Origin: SZUA-584 sp040768905
GTDB lineage: Bacteria; Bacillota; Clostridia; Christensenellales; SZUA-584
NCBI GenBank assembly: GCA_040768905.1
Contig: JAXGMA010000001.1
Span: 1-64,000, forward strand
DNA: 64,000 nucleotides
Reading direction: 5' to 3'
Below the pieces are notes generated by a model. The model ran no database searches, had not been told where the DNA came from, and worked only from the letters and a program-made list of their open reading frames with translations. Position numbers and translations under genes: made by a program. Positions 17,069-24,898 of the stretch are shown here, piece after piece (the first letter of the stretch is position 1; each line of letters opens with the position of its first letter).

Positions 17069-17103
17069 AGAAGCAGAAAACGCACATGGAGGGGGGCAGC
17101 AAA

Positions 17104-17739
17104 ATGGAGAGTGTTTTCAACATGTTTCCGTTTTATTCGGATATGGCTGAAGCAGACAAAAAGCTTTTGCGGGACAGCGTTTTGAGGAAAGATCTTGAAA
17201 AGGGACAGATCATGATGGGTGACCACAACCGCTGTATCGGCATACCCATGGTGGTCAAAGGCCAGCTGCGTCTTTTCCGGCTTTCTGAAAAAGGGCGGGA
17301 GATGACATTGTACCGCATAAGAGCCGGGGAACTGTGCATACTTGCGAGCGTTTGCACGATGGGCAGCGTCGAATATGATTTTTCAGTTGAGGCAGAGAAA
17401 AACAGCGTGCTTGCCATCATTCCGGCCGATACATTCACAGAGCTGCTTTACCGCAGCCAGCCTTTTAAAGCTTATGTGTTTAATGCATTGGCGCAAAAGC
17501 TGATACTTTCAATAGAGACCATTGAAATGCTGATATTCAACAGCATTGAGGAGCGCATCATGGCGTATTTGCAGAGCCATGCCAATGCAGCCGGCGAAGT
17601 GAAGATCACGCATGAAAAAATGGCGGTTGAGCTTGGGTCTTCAAGGGAAGTGATCACGCGCCAACTTAAAAAAATGGCGGAGAAAGAACTCATAGCGCTG
17701 AAAAGAGGCTGCATCAAACTTATGATTATTTGTCATTAA
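17104..17739 (+). CDS. Crp/Fnr-family transcriptional regulator
   Basis: A 211-residue regulator. ATG 17104 is chosen because GGAGGGGGG lies eight bases upstream; ATG 17086 is at the ribosome site itself. Residues about 10-125 are the cyclic-nucleotide-binding-like beta-roll. The dimerisation helix runs to about 155, and the C-terminal winged helix (ITHEKMAVELGSSREVITRQLKKM) has the typical recognition helix. Cysteines in the sensor domain (LCILASVC) could be redox-sensing, but no Fe-S CxxC pattern as in true FNR is present. Thioredoxin lies directly downstream, with a palindrome at 17808, so redox control of trxA is plausible. Confidence 0.88.
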   Translation: MESVFNMFPFYSDMAEADKKLLRDSVLRKDLEKGQIMMGDHNRCIGIPMVVKGQLRLFRLSEKGREMTLYRIRAGELCILASVCTMGSVEYDFSVEAEKNSVLAIIPADTFTELLYRSQPFKAYVFNALAQKLILSIETIEMLIFNSIEERIMAYLQSHANAAGEVKITHEKMAVELGSSREVITRQLKKMAEKELIALKRGCIKLMIICH

Positions 17740-17807
17740 GTAACTATGTCACAGATTTTTTTTTTGTTGTCATGTATTCTTAGTATAAGAAAAAAAGAAT
17801 AATACTA

Positions 17808-17821
17808 GTAGTGATAACTAC
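17808..17821 (+). promoter_or_regulatory. Inverted repeat upstream of trxA
   Basis: Perfect GTAGT-GATA-ACTAC (17808-17821), just before the trxA ribosome site. It may be an operator for the adjacent Crp/Fnr regulator or a leader hairpin. A looser pair, GTATTCTT and AAGAATAATAC, lies at 17774-17805. Confidence 0.4.
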
Positions 17822-17836
17822 CGGGAAAGGGTGAGA

Positions 17837-18163
17837 ATGATGGCAAAGAACATAACCAAGGAAAACTTCAAGCAGGAAGTGATGGATTCGGATAAACCGG
17901 TGCTGATTGATTTTTGGGCTGACTGGTGTGCGCCTTGCCGCATGCTGGGACCTTCCATAGACCAATTGAGCGAACAATACAAGGATAAAGCGGTGATTGC
18001 CAAGATCAACATAGACCAGCAGCGCGAGCTTGCACAGCAGTTTGGCGTGATGAGCATTCCAAGTGTATTTGTGCTTAAGAACGGGAAAGTCATTGACAGT
18101 GCTGTGGGCGTACGTCCTAAAAAATACTACGAAGATGTACTTGAAAAGGCGATGGCTCTTTAA
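17837..18163 (+). CDS. trxA: Thioredoxin
   Basis: A 108-residue thioredoxin with the full WCAPC active site (Cys31/Cys34), FWADW before it, and the cis-proline loop MSIPSVFVLKNG. It reduces protein disulfides, with electrons from a thioredoxin reductase such as TrxB at 43427. Start: ATG 17837 or 17840 after AAAGGGTGAG; GTG 17831 is less likely. It follows the Crp/Fnr gene by about 100 bases and ends before a strong terminator. Confidence 0.95.
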   Translation: MMAKNITKENFKQEVMDSDKPVLIDFWADWCAPCRMLGPSIDQLSEQYKDKAVIAKINIDQQRELAQQFGVMSIPSVFVLKNGKVIDSAVGVRPKKYYEDVLEKAMAL

Positions 18164-18192
18164 TAGCTCAAAAGGGCAGATGGGGAGATGTG

Positions 18193-18235
18193 ACAAACGA
18201 AAAAGCAGGCCTTCTTGGCCTGCTTTTTCGTTTGT
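18193..18235. terminator. Long perfect terminator hairpin after trxA
   Basis: A 19-base perfect stem (18193-18211 with 18217-18235) and a five-base loop. The core GCAGGCC/GGCCTGC is flanked by A5 and T5, so it could end transcription from either direction. Confidence 0.8.
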
Positions 18236-18261
18236 CTTTGGAGCGGAAGGCGCATTTGAAC

Positions 18262-18290
18262 TTGAGACGCTTTTGTATCAAGTGTATAAT
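18262..18290 (+). promoter_or_regulatory. Promoter of the D-2-hydroxyacid dehydrogenase
   Basis: TTGAGA (18262-18267), 17-base spacer, TATAAT (18285-18290), followed by a leader of about 80 bases. Confidence 0.7.
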
Positions 18291-18377
18291 AAGAATACGC
18301 TGCTGCGGCCGGGGAGCCAAAATCGAACTTCATCAGCGCTGCTTTAGGAACTCAACAACATTTGCGGAGGCAAAATA

Positions 18378-19337
18378 ATGAAAATCGTGATACTAGACGG
18401 ACATTCGGTCAACCCGGGAGATCTTTCCTTCGAGCAGTTTGAGCAGTTCGGGGATTTAACGGTTTATAAACGCACCGCCCCGCATGAGGTGATCGAAAGA
18501 GTCCGCGGTGCGCAGATCGTGCTGACAAACAAATCGCGGATGTCAAGAGATGCCTTTGAAGCCGCGCCGGGCATCAAATGGGTGGGCGTACTTGCCACGG
18601 GTTACGATGTGGTCGACATAGACGCGGCGCGTGAAAAAGGGATTCCGGTCTGCAATGTGGCTGACTATGCGACGGCGGGCGTATCAGAGATGGTATTTGC
18701 GCTGCTGCTTGAATTGTGCCGGCATGTGGGGCAGCACTCGGAAGCGGTCAAAAAAGGCCAATGGGCGGCGTCTCATGATTTTTGTTTCTGGAACCATCAG
18801 CAGACAGAGATTTGCGGCAAGACTCTCGGGCTCATAGGGCTTGGGAATATCGGCTGCAGGACGGCGCAGATCGCACAGGCCTTTGGGATGAAAGTGCTGG
18901 CGGTCAGCGGAAGCCGCAGACTGAAGGAAACGGACACCCTTCGCTATGTCAGCCAAGATGAGCTTTTCGCCCGATCGGATGTGATCAGCCTGCACTGCCC
19001 TTTGACAGAGCAAACGCGCGGCATGATAGACAAAAACGCCATAGAGCAGATGAAAGACGGTGTCCTGTTTATCAATACGGCGCGGGGCGCCCTGGTGGAC
19101 GAACAGGTGCTTTTTGATGCGCTAGAAAGCGGCAAGGTGGGCGGCGCGGCCTGCGATGTGGTTTCCAAAGAACCAATACGCACGGACAATCCGCTTCTGC
19201 GGGCAAAAAACATGATCATCACGCCGCATATCGCGTGGGCATCAAAGGAGTCTCGCCAGCGCCTGATTGACAGAGCGGCTGCAAACCTTGCGGCGTTTCT
19301 TGACGGGCGCACAGAGTGCGCGGTAAATATGGATTGA
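18378..19337 (+). CDS. D-2-hydroxyacid dehydrogenase, glycerate-dehydrogenase-like
   Basis: A 319-residue NAD-dependent dehydrogenase reducing 2-ketoacids (hydroxypyruvate or glyoxylate type) to D-2-hydroxyacids. It has the NAD-binding LGLIGLGNIG motif, an Arg in INTARGALVDE, Glu in CDVVSKEP, and the catalytic His in ITPHIAWAS. The N-terminus (ILDGHSVNPGDLSFEQFEQFGDLTVY) resembles the glycerate-dehydrogenase (HprA) branch. The start follows GCGGAGG. It is monocistronic with its own promoter and converges on the radical SAM gene. Confidence 0.88.
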   Translation: MKIVILDGHSVNPGDLSFEQFEQFGDLTVYKRTAPHEVIERVRGAQIVLTNKSRMSRDAFEAAPGIKWVGVLATGYDVVDIDAAREKGIPVCNVADYATAGVSEMVFALLLELCRHVGQHSEAVKKGQWAASHDFCFWNHQQTEICGKTLGLIGLGNIGCRTAQIAQAFGMKVLAVSGSRRLKETDTLRYVSQDELFARSDVISLHCPLTEQTRGMIDKNAIEQMKDGVLFINTARGALVDEQVLFDALESGKVGGAACDVVSKEPIRTDNPLLRAKNMIITPHIAWASKESRQRLIDRAAANLAAFLDGRTECAVNMD

Positions 19338-19350
19338 CCGACAGCAGGTT

Positions 19351-20433
19351 TTATGAAGACGGTTCATTCTGCAAAAGCGATTTGACCCACTCTTCGTTTT
19401 CCTTGAGGGCGCATCCGCCCCGGCTGTCCGAGAGCATGTTGTGATTCTCGCGGATTTTTTGCAGCAGCGGAGAGGCGAGCGCTTGTTTAAGCGGCATTTT
19501 GGCAGCACTCGCATCCGAGTACGGCGCAAACGGGCAGGCTTCAAGCGCGCCGCCAGCACTGATGTGCAGAAAACCGCGCGACGAAGCCAGACAGCCGCCG
19601 TAGGGCTCTTCATTACCAGGCAGCGAAACCACGAGCATGTTGTGCTTTTCATAAAGCGCTTTTTCATTTTCTCGCAGATGTTGCTTTTGTGCGCCGGTGA
19701 GGCACAGTGCCGTATCTTTGGCGCCGCAGGGCACATATTCTATGAGAAACGCCACGCGGCAGCCAATAGCCTGCATGGTGTCAAGAAATCCGGAATGGAT
19801 GATCTCGTCGTAATTTTTGCTGGTCAGCGTGACGGACACGCCAAAGAGGCGCTTTTTGTTAGCAAGGCTGCGCATGGTTTCTGTGACAGTATCGTATAGG
19901 CCTGCACCCCGCCTCTCGTCCGTACGCTCTCTGCCGCCTTCCAGACTAAAAACCGGGATCAGGTTTTTGATTTTTCCGGCCGCTCGTGCTGTTTCACCGC
20001 GCAGCAGCAGTCCGTTGGTGAACATCACAAAAGGCAGCCCGGGGTGTTTCCTGGGCAGATGAAGCAACCCCGGTTTTAAAAGAGGCTCACCGCCAGCGAT
20101 CATCACGACCGCGACGCCAAGATCCGCAGCTTCGCTGACAATGCGTGCAAGCTGCTGTGTATCAAGCTCGGCAGATTTATGACGCTGCTGGCTGCATGCG
20201 TAGCAGCCGGTGCATTTTAAGTTGCAGTCGTTGGTGACGCTCAATATCAGCACCGGCGGCACGACGATCCCTTCTTTTTCAGCAAGCACCGTACGGATTT
20301 TTGCCGCCTTGCGGATATGCGCTGCAATACGCGTAAACGCAGGCAGATAAGCGCTGCGCTTTTTAAGGAAGCGTTTGTTTATAGCCAGCGCGTCGTCCAG
20401 CGTTTTATTGAAAAGCAGTGTACCCGTATCCAT
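19351..20433 (-). CDS. Radical SAM protein
   Basis: A 360-residue protein. ATG 20433 follows GAGGAGG. The 4Fe-4S/SAM motif is CNLKCTGC (Cys70, Cys74, Cys77) with an extra Cys80, preceded by VTNDC. AGGEPLL is the SAM-contacting GGE motif. C-terminal cysteines (GGCLASSRGFLHISAGGALEACPFAPYSD and GGCAL) suggest a SPASM-like auxiliary cluster site, as in peptide-modifying or heme/molybdopterin-type maturases. No precursor peptide or modified partner is visible beside it, so the substrate is unknown. Confidence 0.85.
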   Translation of the reverse strand: MDTGTLLFNKTLDDALAINKRFLKKRSAYLPAFTRIAAHIRKAAKIRTVLAEKEGIVVPPVLILSVTNDCNLKCTGCYACSQQRHKSAELDTQQLARIVSEAADLGVAVVMIAGGEPLLKPGLLHLPRKHPGLPFVMFTNGLLLRGETARAAGKIKNLIPVFSLEGGRERTDERRGAGLYDTVTETMRSLANKKRLFGVSVTLTSKNYDEIIHSGFLDTMQAIGCRVAFLIEYVPCGAKDTALCLTGAQKQHLRENEKALYEKHNMLVVSLPGNEEPYGGCLASSRGFLHISAGGALEACPFAPYSDASAAKMPLKQALASPLLQKIRENHNMLSDSRGGCALKENEEWVKSLLQNEPSS

Positions 20434-20746
20434 CAAATGCCTCCTCGGATCTTGCCGCGACATAGCCCCAACGCCCTATGCGGTTCTTTGACTCTAACTG
20501 ACCGCATGTTCATTGAAAGATGCTGTGGCCGGCATGGCCGACTGCCATATTATAAACCATATATATGAAATATGCCATGACATTTGCACAGCTTTGAAAA
20601 AAATTGCCAACGATACAATAAAACGCTGTAAGCTTTGTCTATGATAGAAAAAACAAAGGAAGATGCTCAACAGGAGCATACCTACTCTGCATTGTTTTTG
20701 ATGCGGGGGCTGCTGTATAATCATAGCTAGACAAGGAGGTGTTGTG
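20434..20746. other. Intergenic region between divergent radical SAM and flavodoxin genes
   Basis: It holds the flavodoxin promoter (20692-20721) and, on the minus strand near 20554-20549, a TATAAT-like box without a convincing -35. The rest is AT-rich, and I see no gene. Confidence 0.5.
20692..20721 (+). promoter_or_regulatory. Promoter of the flavodoxin gene
   Basis: TTGTTT (20692-20697), 18-base spacer, TATAAT (20716-20721), 25 bases before the ATG. Confidence 0.6.
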
Positions 20747-21178
20747 ATGATGAACATTGCACTTATTTATGCGACAAAAACGGGCCATTCCAGAAAAATC
20801 GCACAGGCGGCTGCGGCGGCGCTTGGCGTAAAGGCTTTGGATTTAAGGACAAATCCAAAAATTGGGGATGTGGATCAGCTTTTCGTGGTCGGGGGCATAT
20901 ACGGCGGCGTGAGTGCGCCGGAGCTTCTCGAATATGTGCGCGGGCTTGAAAAAGGGCAGGTCAAGCGTGCGGCTATCATGACGTCGTCGGTATCGCAGAG
21001 CGCAAGACAAACAGACTTAAGAGCCGCACTTTTAGCCAAAGGCATCGATGTGATGGAAGAGGAATTCAAATGCCGCGGCGCTTTTTTGTTTATCGGCATA
21101 GGTCGCCCCAATGCCGAGGATCTTAACAGCGCAGCAGCTTTTGCTGCTAAGCATGCCCAAAAGGCAGGCAGCAAGTGA
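20747..21178 (+). CDS. Flavodoxin-like protein
   Basis: A 143-residue FMN-binding electron carrier. AAGGAGGT lies six bases upstream of ATG 20747. The phosphate-binding loop is TKTGHSRKIA (T/S-x-T-G-x-T type), with a second FMN loop near VVGGIYGG and a third near TSSVSQSAR. It likely shuttles electrons in place of ferredoxin. The partner is unknown; the nearby Etf and radical SAM genes are only neighbours. Confidence 0.85.
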   Translation: MMNIALIYATKTGHSRKIAQAAAAALGVKALDLRTNPKIGDVDQLFVVGGIYGGVSAPELLEYVRGLEKGQVKRAAIMTSSVSQSARQTDLRAALLAKGIDVMEEEFKCRGAFLFIGIGRPNAEDLNSAAAFAAKHAQKAGSK

Positions 21179-21282
21179 ATTCAAAACGCCCCGAAAAAGA
21201 ATATTTATAAAATTTATGTGTATTTTATGCGAATATTTAGTATAATTATACGTAAAACAATGCGAAATAAAGGGAGACAGGT

Positions 21283-22662
21283 TTGAAGGGCAACCAGCGT
21301 CAGGAGGCATTAAACAAGGAACTTATCAATTATAACCCGAAACGATGGCGTTTCAACATGCCGTTCAAAGACTACAGATTTAAGATCGAAGATACTGTCC
21401 CTGCGCTGTCAGGGGCGATCGGGAAGGTATCTCTTGTTGCCGCATTTGCGATGGCGTGGGCAGCCGGCCTAAGCATTGCAGATCCAACTTTTGTTGCAGA
21501 GAACGTGCGGCTCGAGATCGTCATAGCCGGGTTGTTCACTGTTCTTTTCTGCGGTTTCTTTAACCCATATGCGGGGCCGCCGGGAACACTCGCCCCGCTG
21601 ATTCCCGTGGTATCCGTGATGGCGCTGGCTGGGGTGCACCCTCTTCCGCTGGGGATCCTCATTGGTGCCATTGGTCTGCTTATTTCTCTGTTTAAGTTTT
21701 TTTGCAGGCTGATCAGGGTCAACGGCGAAGGAACAAAAGGCGGTATCATCCTTCTTTTTGGTATCCTTGGCATCATAAGTTCTTTGGAAGGCTTACAAAA
21801 CTGGGCTGCCGAAGCGCAAGCGGCTTCGTTGTTTGTGCTGCTTCTTGTTGCGGGAATCGCGCTCTATTTGCTGCTGACAAGGTTGGGTTTAAAATGGCTC
21901 GTGATCCCTGCCTGTGCAGTTTTGGCTCTTTTGCTTGCTGCCGCATTTGGATTGTTCCCTTTTTTCAAGACCGAGCCCGGGCTGCCAATATTGAGCCCGG
22001 ATGTCTGGTGGAATCAAAAGTGGGGCATAGGGTTTGGGCTCAATATGCAAAACTTCATCAAAGCCGTTCCTTATGCGCTGCTCGCGGTGGTGTTGTGGCC
22101 GATGGACGCACTCGCGATCACGACCATACAGGAAAAATGTTACCCGCCCGAAGCTAAAAATGCCGTAATATGTTTGGATTCCACTTATACGATCGTATCA
22201 CTGAGAAACATCGTGGGTACTGTTCTTGGCGGCAGCCAGATCGCTGCGGTTTGGAGAAGTTTTATGATACCGCTTGGCATCGTCAAAAGGCCGGTCGGCG
22301 CAAGCGCTTTGATGCTCGGCTTGCTCGGCATAGCGTTTGGCCTGTTTGGTTTTCCCATTGATGTGGCCATCTTCCCGCCGCTGCTGTGGCTTGTGCTGAT
22401 CTTCGGCGTCTATGTCCCGCTCATCGAGGTGGGGCTCTCCACGATAAAAACGCCTGCATCAGCGCAGACCGCGGCCATCTGCGTGATCGGCGGCGTTGCC
22501 ATCAATCCGGTGGTAGGCTGGATCTTTGCAGTCCTTGCTGAAAATTTCGGCATCATCAGGGATCCCGGGGGCAGCAGGCAAATATCCAAAAACGATAAGC
22601 TGATCACAGGGGTTTTGGCCGTTGCTGTGATCATGGCTTTTATTTTCTCAAATCCGGCTTAA
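21283..22662 (+). CDS. Multi-pass membrane protein, DUF3360 / permease-like
   Basis: A 459-residue protein with about 11-12 hydrophobic helices. TTG 21283 follows GGGAGAC; ATG 21358 would remove the hydrophilic leader EALNKELINYNPKRWRFN, which looks conserved with DUF3360-type proteins (distant relatives of xanthine/uracil and sulfate permeases). NPYAGPPGTLAPLIP and LGGSQIAAVWRSF may form the transport site. The role is probably anion or nucleobase transport, unproven. It converges on etfA across a hairpin. Confidence 0.65.
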   Translation: MKGNQRQEALNKELINYNPKRWRFNMPFKDYRFKIEDTVPALSGAIGKVSLVAAFAMAWAAGLSIADPTFVAENVRLEIVIAGLFTVLFCGFFNPYAGPPGTLAPLIPVVSVMALAGVHPLPLGILIGAIGLLISLFKFFCRLIRVNGEGTKGGIILLFGILGIISSLEGLQNWAAEAQAASLFVLLLVAGIALYLLLTRLGLKWLVIPACAVLALLLAAAFGLFPFFKTEPGLPILSPDVWWNQKWGIGFGLNMQNFIKAVPYALLAVVLWPMDALAITTIQEKCYPPEAKNAVICLDSTYTIVSLRNIVGTVLGGSQIAAVWRSFMIPLGIVKRPVGASALMLGLLGIAFGLFGFPIDVAIFPPLLWLVLIFGVYVPLIEVGLSTIKTPASAQTAAICVIGGVAINPVVGWIFAVLAENFGIIRDPGGSRQISKNDKLITGVLAVAVIMAFIFSNPA

Positions 22663-22753
22663 ACATCAGGTTGTGTTCCTTGTGATTTGATACTTAAGGT
22701 GTGTTAAAACAGCCCATATTTTCAAAGAAATGCGCGCGCGGCCGCATAAAGAA

Positions 22754-22781
22754 AACCGCCCTGGCTGCTGCCTTGGCGGTT
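22754..22781. terminator. Hairpin between the permease-like gene and etfA
   Basis: AACCGCC (22754-22760) pairs with GGCGGTT (22775-22781), lying between two convergent genes. On the minus strand it ends the acd-etfBA transcript. Confidence 0.55.
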
Positions 22782-22799
22782 TGATGCATGATATCTGCT

Positions 22800-23993
22800 T
22801 TATGCCAGCCTTTGTTTAAACTCGCTGATCAGAGCGGGCACGACCTGAAGCACATCGCCGACGATACCGAAATTGGCGACTTTGAATATCGGTGCGTCCG
22901 GATTTTTGTTGATGGCAATAATGGTATCTGACGATGACATCCCCGCAAGATGCTGAACCGCACCTGATATGCCGCATGCAAAATACACTTTCGGGCCGAC
23001 TGTTTTCCCGGTCTGGCCTACCTGATGACAGTATGCGATCCATCCCGCATCGACCGCCGCGCGCGAAGCGCCGACAGCGCCGCCGAGTGTTTTAGCAAGT
23101 TCTTCGAGCAAGCTAAAATACTTAGGATCCCCGATGCCTCTGCCGCCGGAAACGATGATATCGGCTTCGGTGAGGTTGACCATCGTGGTAAGATTTGAGA
23201 CAACCTCGACGACTTTGGTTCTTAAGTTTTCCGGTATGCTGACATCCGGACGAATGATTTCACCTGTTCTTGAAGAGTCGGGATCAAGCGCCTTCATCAC
23301 TTTCGGACGCACGGTGGACATCTGCGGCCTGTGGTTGGGGCAGATGATCGTCGCCATCAGATTGCCGCCGAAAGCCGGCCTTGTCTGAAGCAGAATCTTT
23401 TTCTTAGGATCAATATCAAGCTTGGTGCAGTCCGCAGTCAGCCCTGTGTTGATCCGCGATGAGACTCTTGGGCCAAGTGAGCGGCCGCAGGTCGTCGCGC
23501 CCATCAGCACGATCTCAGGCTTGTACTTTTTGATCAGCTGCACAAAAATATCGGCATATGATTCATCGTTGAAATAGGACAACGAGGGATGGTCGACCAT
23601 GTACACGCTGTCCGCACCGTGGGCGATCAGCAGCTTTGCCGCATTCTCTATGTTTTCTCCGATAAGCACTGCGGACAAAGAGACTTTAAGCTGGTCGGCC
23701 AGTTTTCTGCCTTCTCCCAAAAGCTCAAGAGCCACCCCTGCAGGGGTTCCGTTGTGCTGCTCACCAAAAACCCAGACGCCTTTGTAGGCGCTTAAGTCGA
23801 CAGAGCTTCCTGTTTCGTCTTTTTGAAAATCGATCGCATCAAATTTGCATGATGATACGCAGGCACCGCATAGCGTACACGTATCAAGTATCTGTGCTTT
23901 CTTTTGTTCGACAACAATAGCGTTAAAAGGGCAAGCCCCGATGCAGAGCTTGCAGCCCACGCATTTATCAATCAATATCTTAATATCTGCCAT
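22800..23993 (-). CDS. etfA: Electron transfer flavoprotein alpha subunit with N-terminal two-cluster ferredoxin domain
   Basis: A 397-residue EtfA. Residues 1-55 are a 2[4Fe-4S] ferredoxin with CVGCKLCIGAC (Cys11/14/17/21) and CTLCGACVSSC (Cys39/42/45/49). Then comes the EtfA nucleotide fold, and near the C-terminus the FAD signature YFACGISGAVQHLAGM with INKNPDAPIFKVANFGIVGD. The Fe-S extension is typical of EtfA subunits in bifurcating complexes such as caffeyl-CoA reductase (CarE) and lactate dehydrogenase (LctC) of acetogens. It is the last gene of acd-etfB-etfA. The start follows GGAGG. Confidence 0.93.
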   Translation of the reverse strand: MADIKILIDKCVGCKLCIGACPFNAIVVEQKKAQILDTCTLCGACVSSCKFDAIDFQKDETGSSVDLSAYKGVWVFGEQHNGTPAGVALELLGEGRKLADQLKVSLSAVLIGENIENAAKLLIAHGADSVYMVDHPSLSYFNDESYADIFVQLIKKYKPEIVLMGATTCGRSLGPRVSSRINTGLTADCTKLDIDPKKKILLQTRPAFGGNLMATIICPNHRPQMSTVRPKVMKALDPDSSRTGEIIRPDVSIPENLRTKVVEVVSNLTTMVNLTEADIIVSGGRGIGDPKYFSLLEELAKTLGGAVGASRAAVDAGWIAYCHQVGQTGKTVGPKVYFACGISGAVQHLAGMSSSDTIIAINKNPDAPIFKVANFGIVGDVLQVVPALISEFKQRLA

Positions 23994-24017
23994 TTTGTAA
24001 CCTCCGTTGCGCGCTTT

Positions 24018-24812
24018 TTATACGCTTGTTTCAAACTGCATGGCCATCAGCATTTCTGCGAGCCGCTTGGCCTGCTCGTCGGGTTCGCCCGCGATCATTT
24101 CGCTTTTTACGTCATGCACGGGCACAAACGTGCTTATGACCTGCGTGGGGGAACCTTTTAAACCGCACAGCTCTGGGTCTGCGCCGATATCCTGTGCGGT
24201 CCACACATCGACAGCCGCTTTCTTGGCGCGCATCATGCCTTTTAGTGAAGGCAGCCGCGGCTCGTTGATTTCTTTCACGACAGTGATCACGGCGGGAAGT
24301 GTCATCTCGATGACTTCGTAGCCGTCTTCAGTCATTCTCTGGCACCGTATATAGCCCGGTTTTATTTCTTCAATCTTGCGCACGTAGGTGGTGTGCGGAA
24401 TCCCGAGTTTTTCGGCAACACTCGGGCCGACCTGTGCGGTATCCCCGTCGGTAGCCTGTTTGCCGCATATAATAAGATCATAATCGCCTATTCTTTTGAT
24501 GCCCATGGACAGCGCATAAGCCGTTGCGAGAGAATCAGCGCCAGCAAAGGCCCTGTCACTCAAAAGAACGGCATCGTCAACACCGAGAGCGATGGCTTCT
24601 TTGAGCAATTCAGCAACTGAAGGGATGCCCATGGACATCGCAGTGACCTTGCCTTGCGTCTGTTCTTTTAAGCGTATACCCTCTTCGATCGCATAAGTAT
24701 CAAACGGGTTGATGATGGCCTCTACACCTTCGCGGATGATGGTGTTGGTTTCCTTATTCATTTTGACTTCGTTCGTGCCGGGCACTTGCTTGACACATAC
24801 GATGATGTTCAA
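24018..24812 (-). CDS. etfB: Electron transfer flavoprotein beta subunit
   Basis: A 264-residue EtfB. TTG 24812 is chosen: AAGGAG lies eight bases upstream and the product begins MNIIVCVKQVPGTNEVKM, the usual start, whereas GTG 24821 abuts the ribosome site. INPFDTYAIEEGIRLKE, LSDRAFAGADSLATAYAL and CGKQATDGDTAQVGP match EtfB of bifurcating and butyryl-CoA dehydrogenase complexes, where it binds the flavin that splits NADH electrons. It is separated from acd by a hairpin and followed 24 bases later by etfA. Confidence 0.93.
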   Translation of the reverse strand: MNIIVCVKQVPGTNEVKMNKETNTIIREGVEAIINPFDTYAIEEGIRLKEQTQGKVTAMSMGIPSVAELLKEAIALGVDDAVLLSDRAFAGADSLATAYALSMGIKRIGDYDLIICGKQATDGDTAQVGPSVAEKLGIPHTTYVRKIEEIKPGYIRCQRMTEDGYEVIEMTLPAVITVVKEINEPRLPSLKGMMRAKKAAVDVWTAQDIGADPELCGLKGSPTQVISTFVPVHDVKSEMIAGEPDEQAKRLAEMLMAMQFETSV

Positions 24813-24853
24813 TGTGTTCACTCCTTATTCTATGGTTATGTTTCAGCCAAATA

Positions 24854-24881
24854 ACAGCTCCAATAGTTTTACTGGAGCTGT
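24854..24881 (-). terminator. Intra-operon hairpin between acd and etfB
   Basis: ACAGCTCCA (24854-24862) pairs with TGGAGCTGT (24873-24881), a nine-base perfect stem, followed on the minus strand by TTATTT. It could be a partial terminator or RNA-processing site adjusting acd versus etfBA levels. Confidence 0.5.
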
Positions 24882-24898
24882 CAGGCTCACCTGTATTC

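Noticed and set aside
18193..18235. Perfect 43-base inverted repeat as an insertion or attachment site
   Set aside because: A-tract/stem/T-tract layout right after trxA explains it as a terminator.
20641..20730. 29-codon ORF upstream of the flavodoxin
   Set aside because: No ribosome site and it overlaps the flavodoxin promoter boxes.
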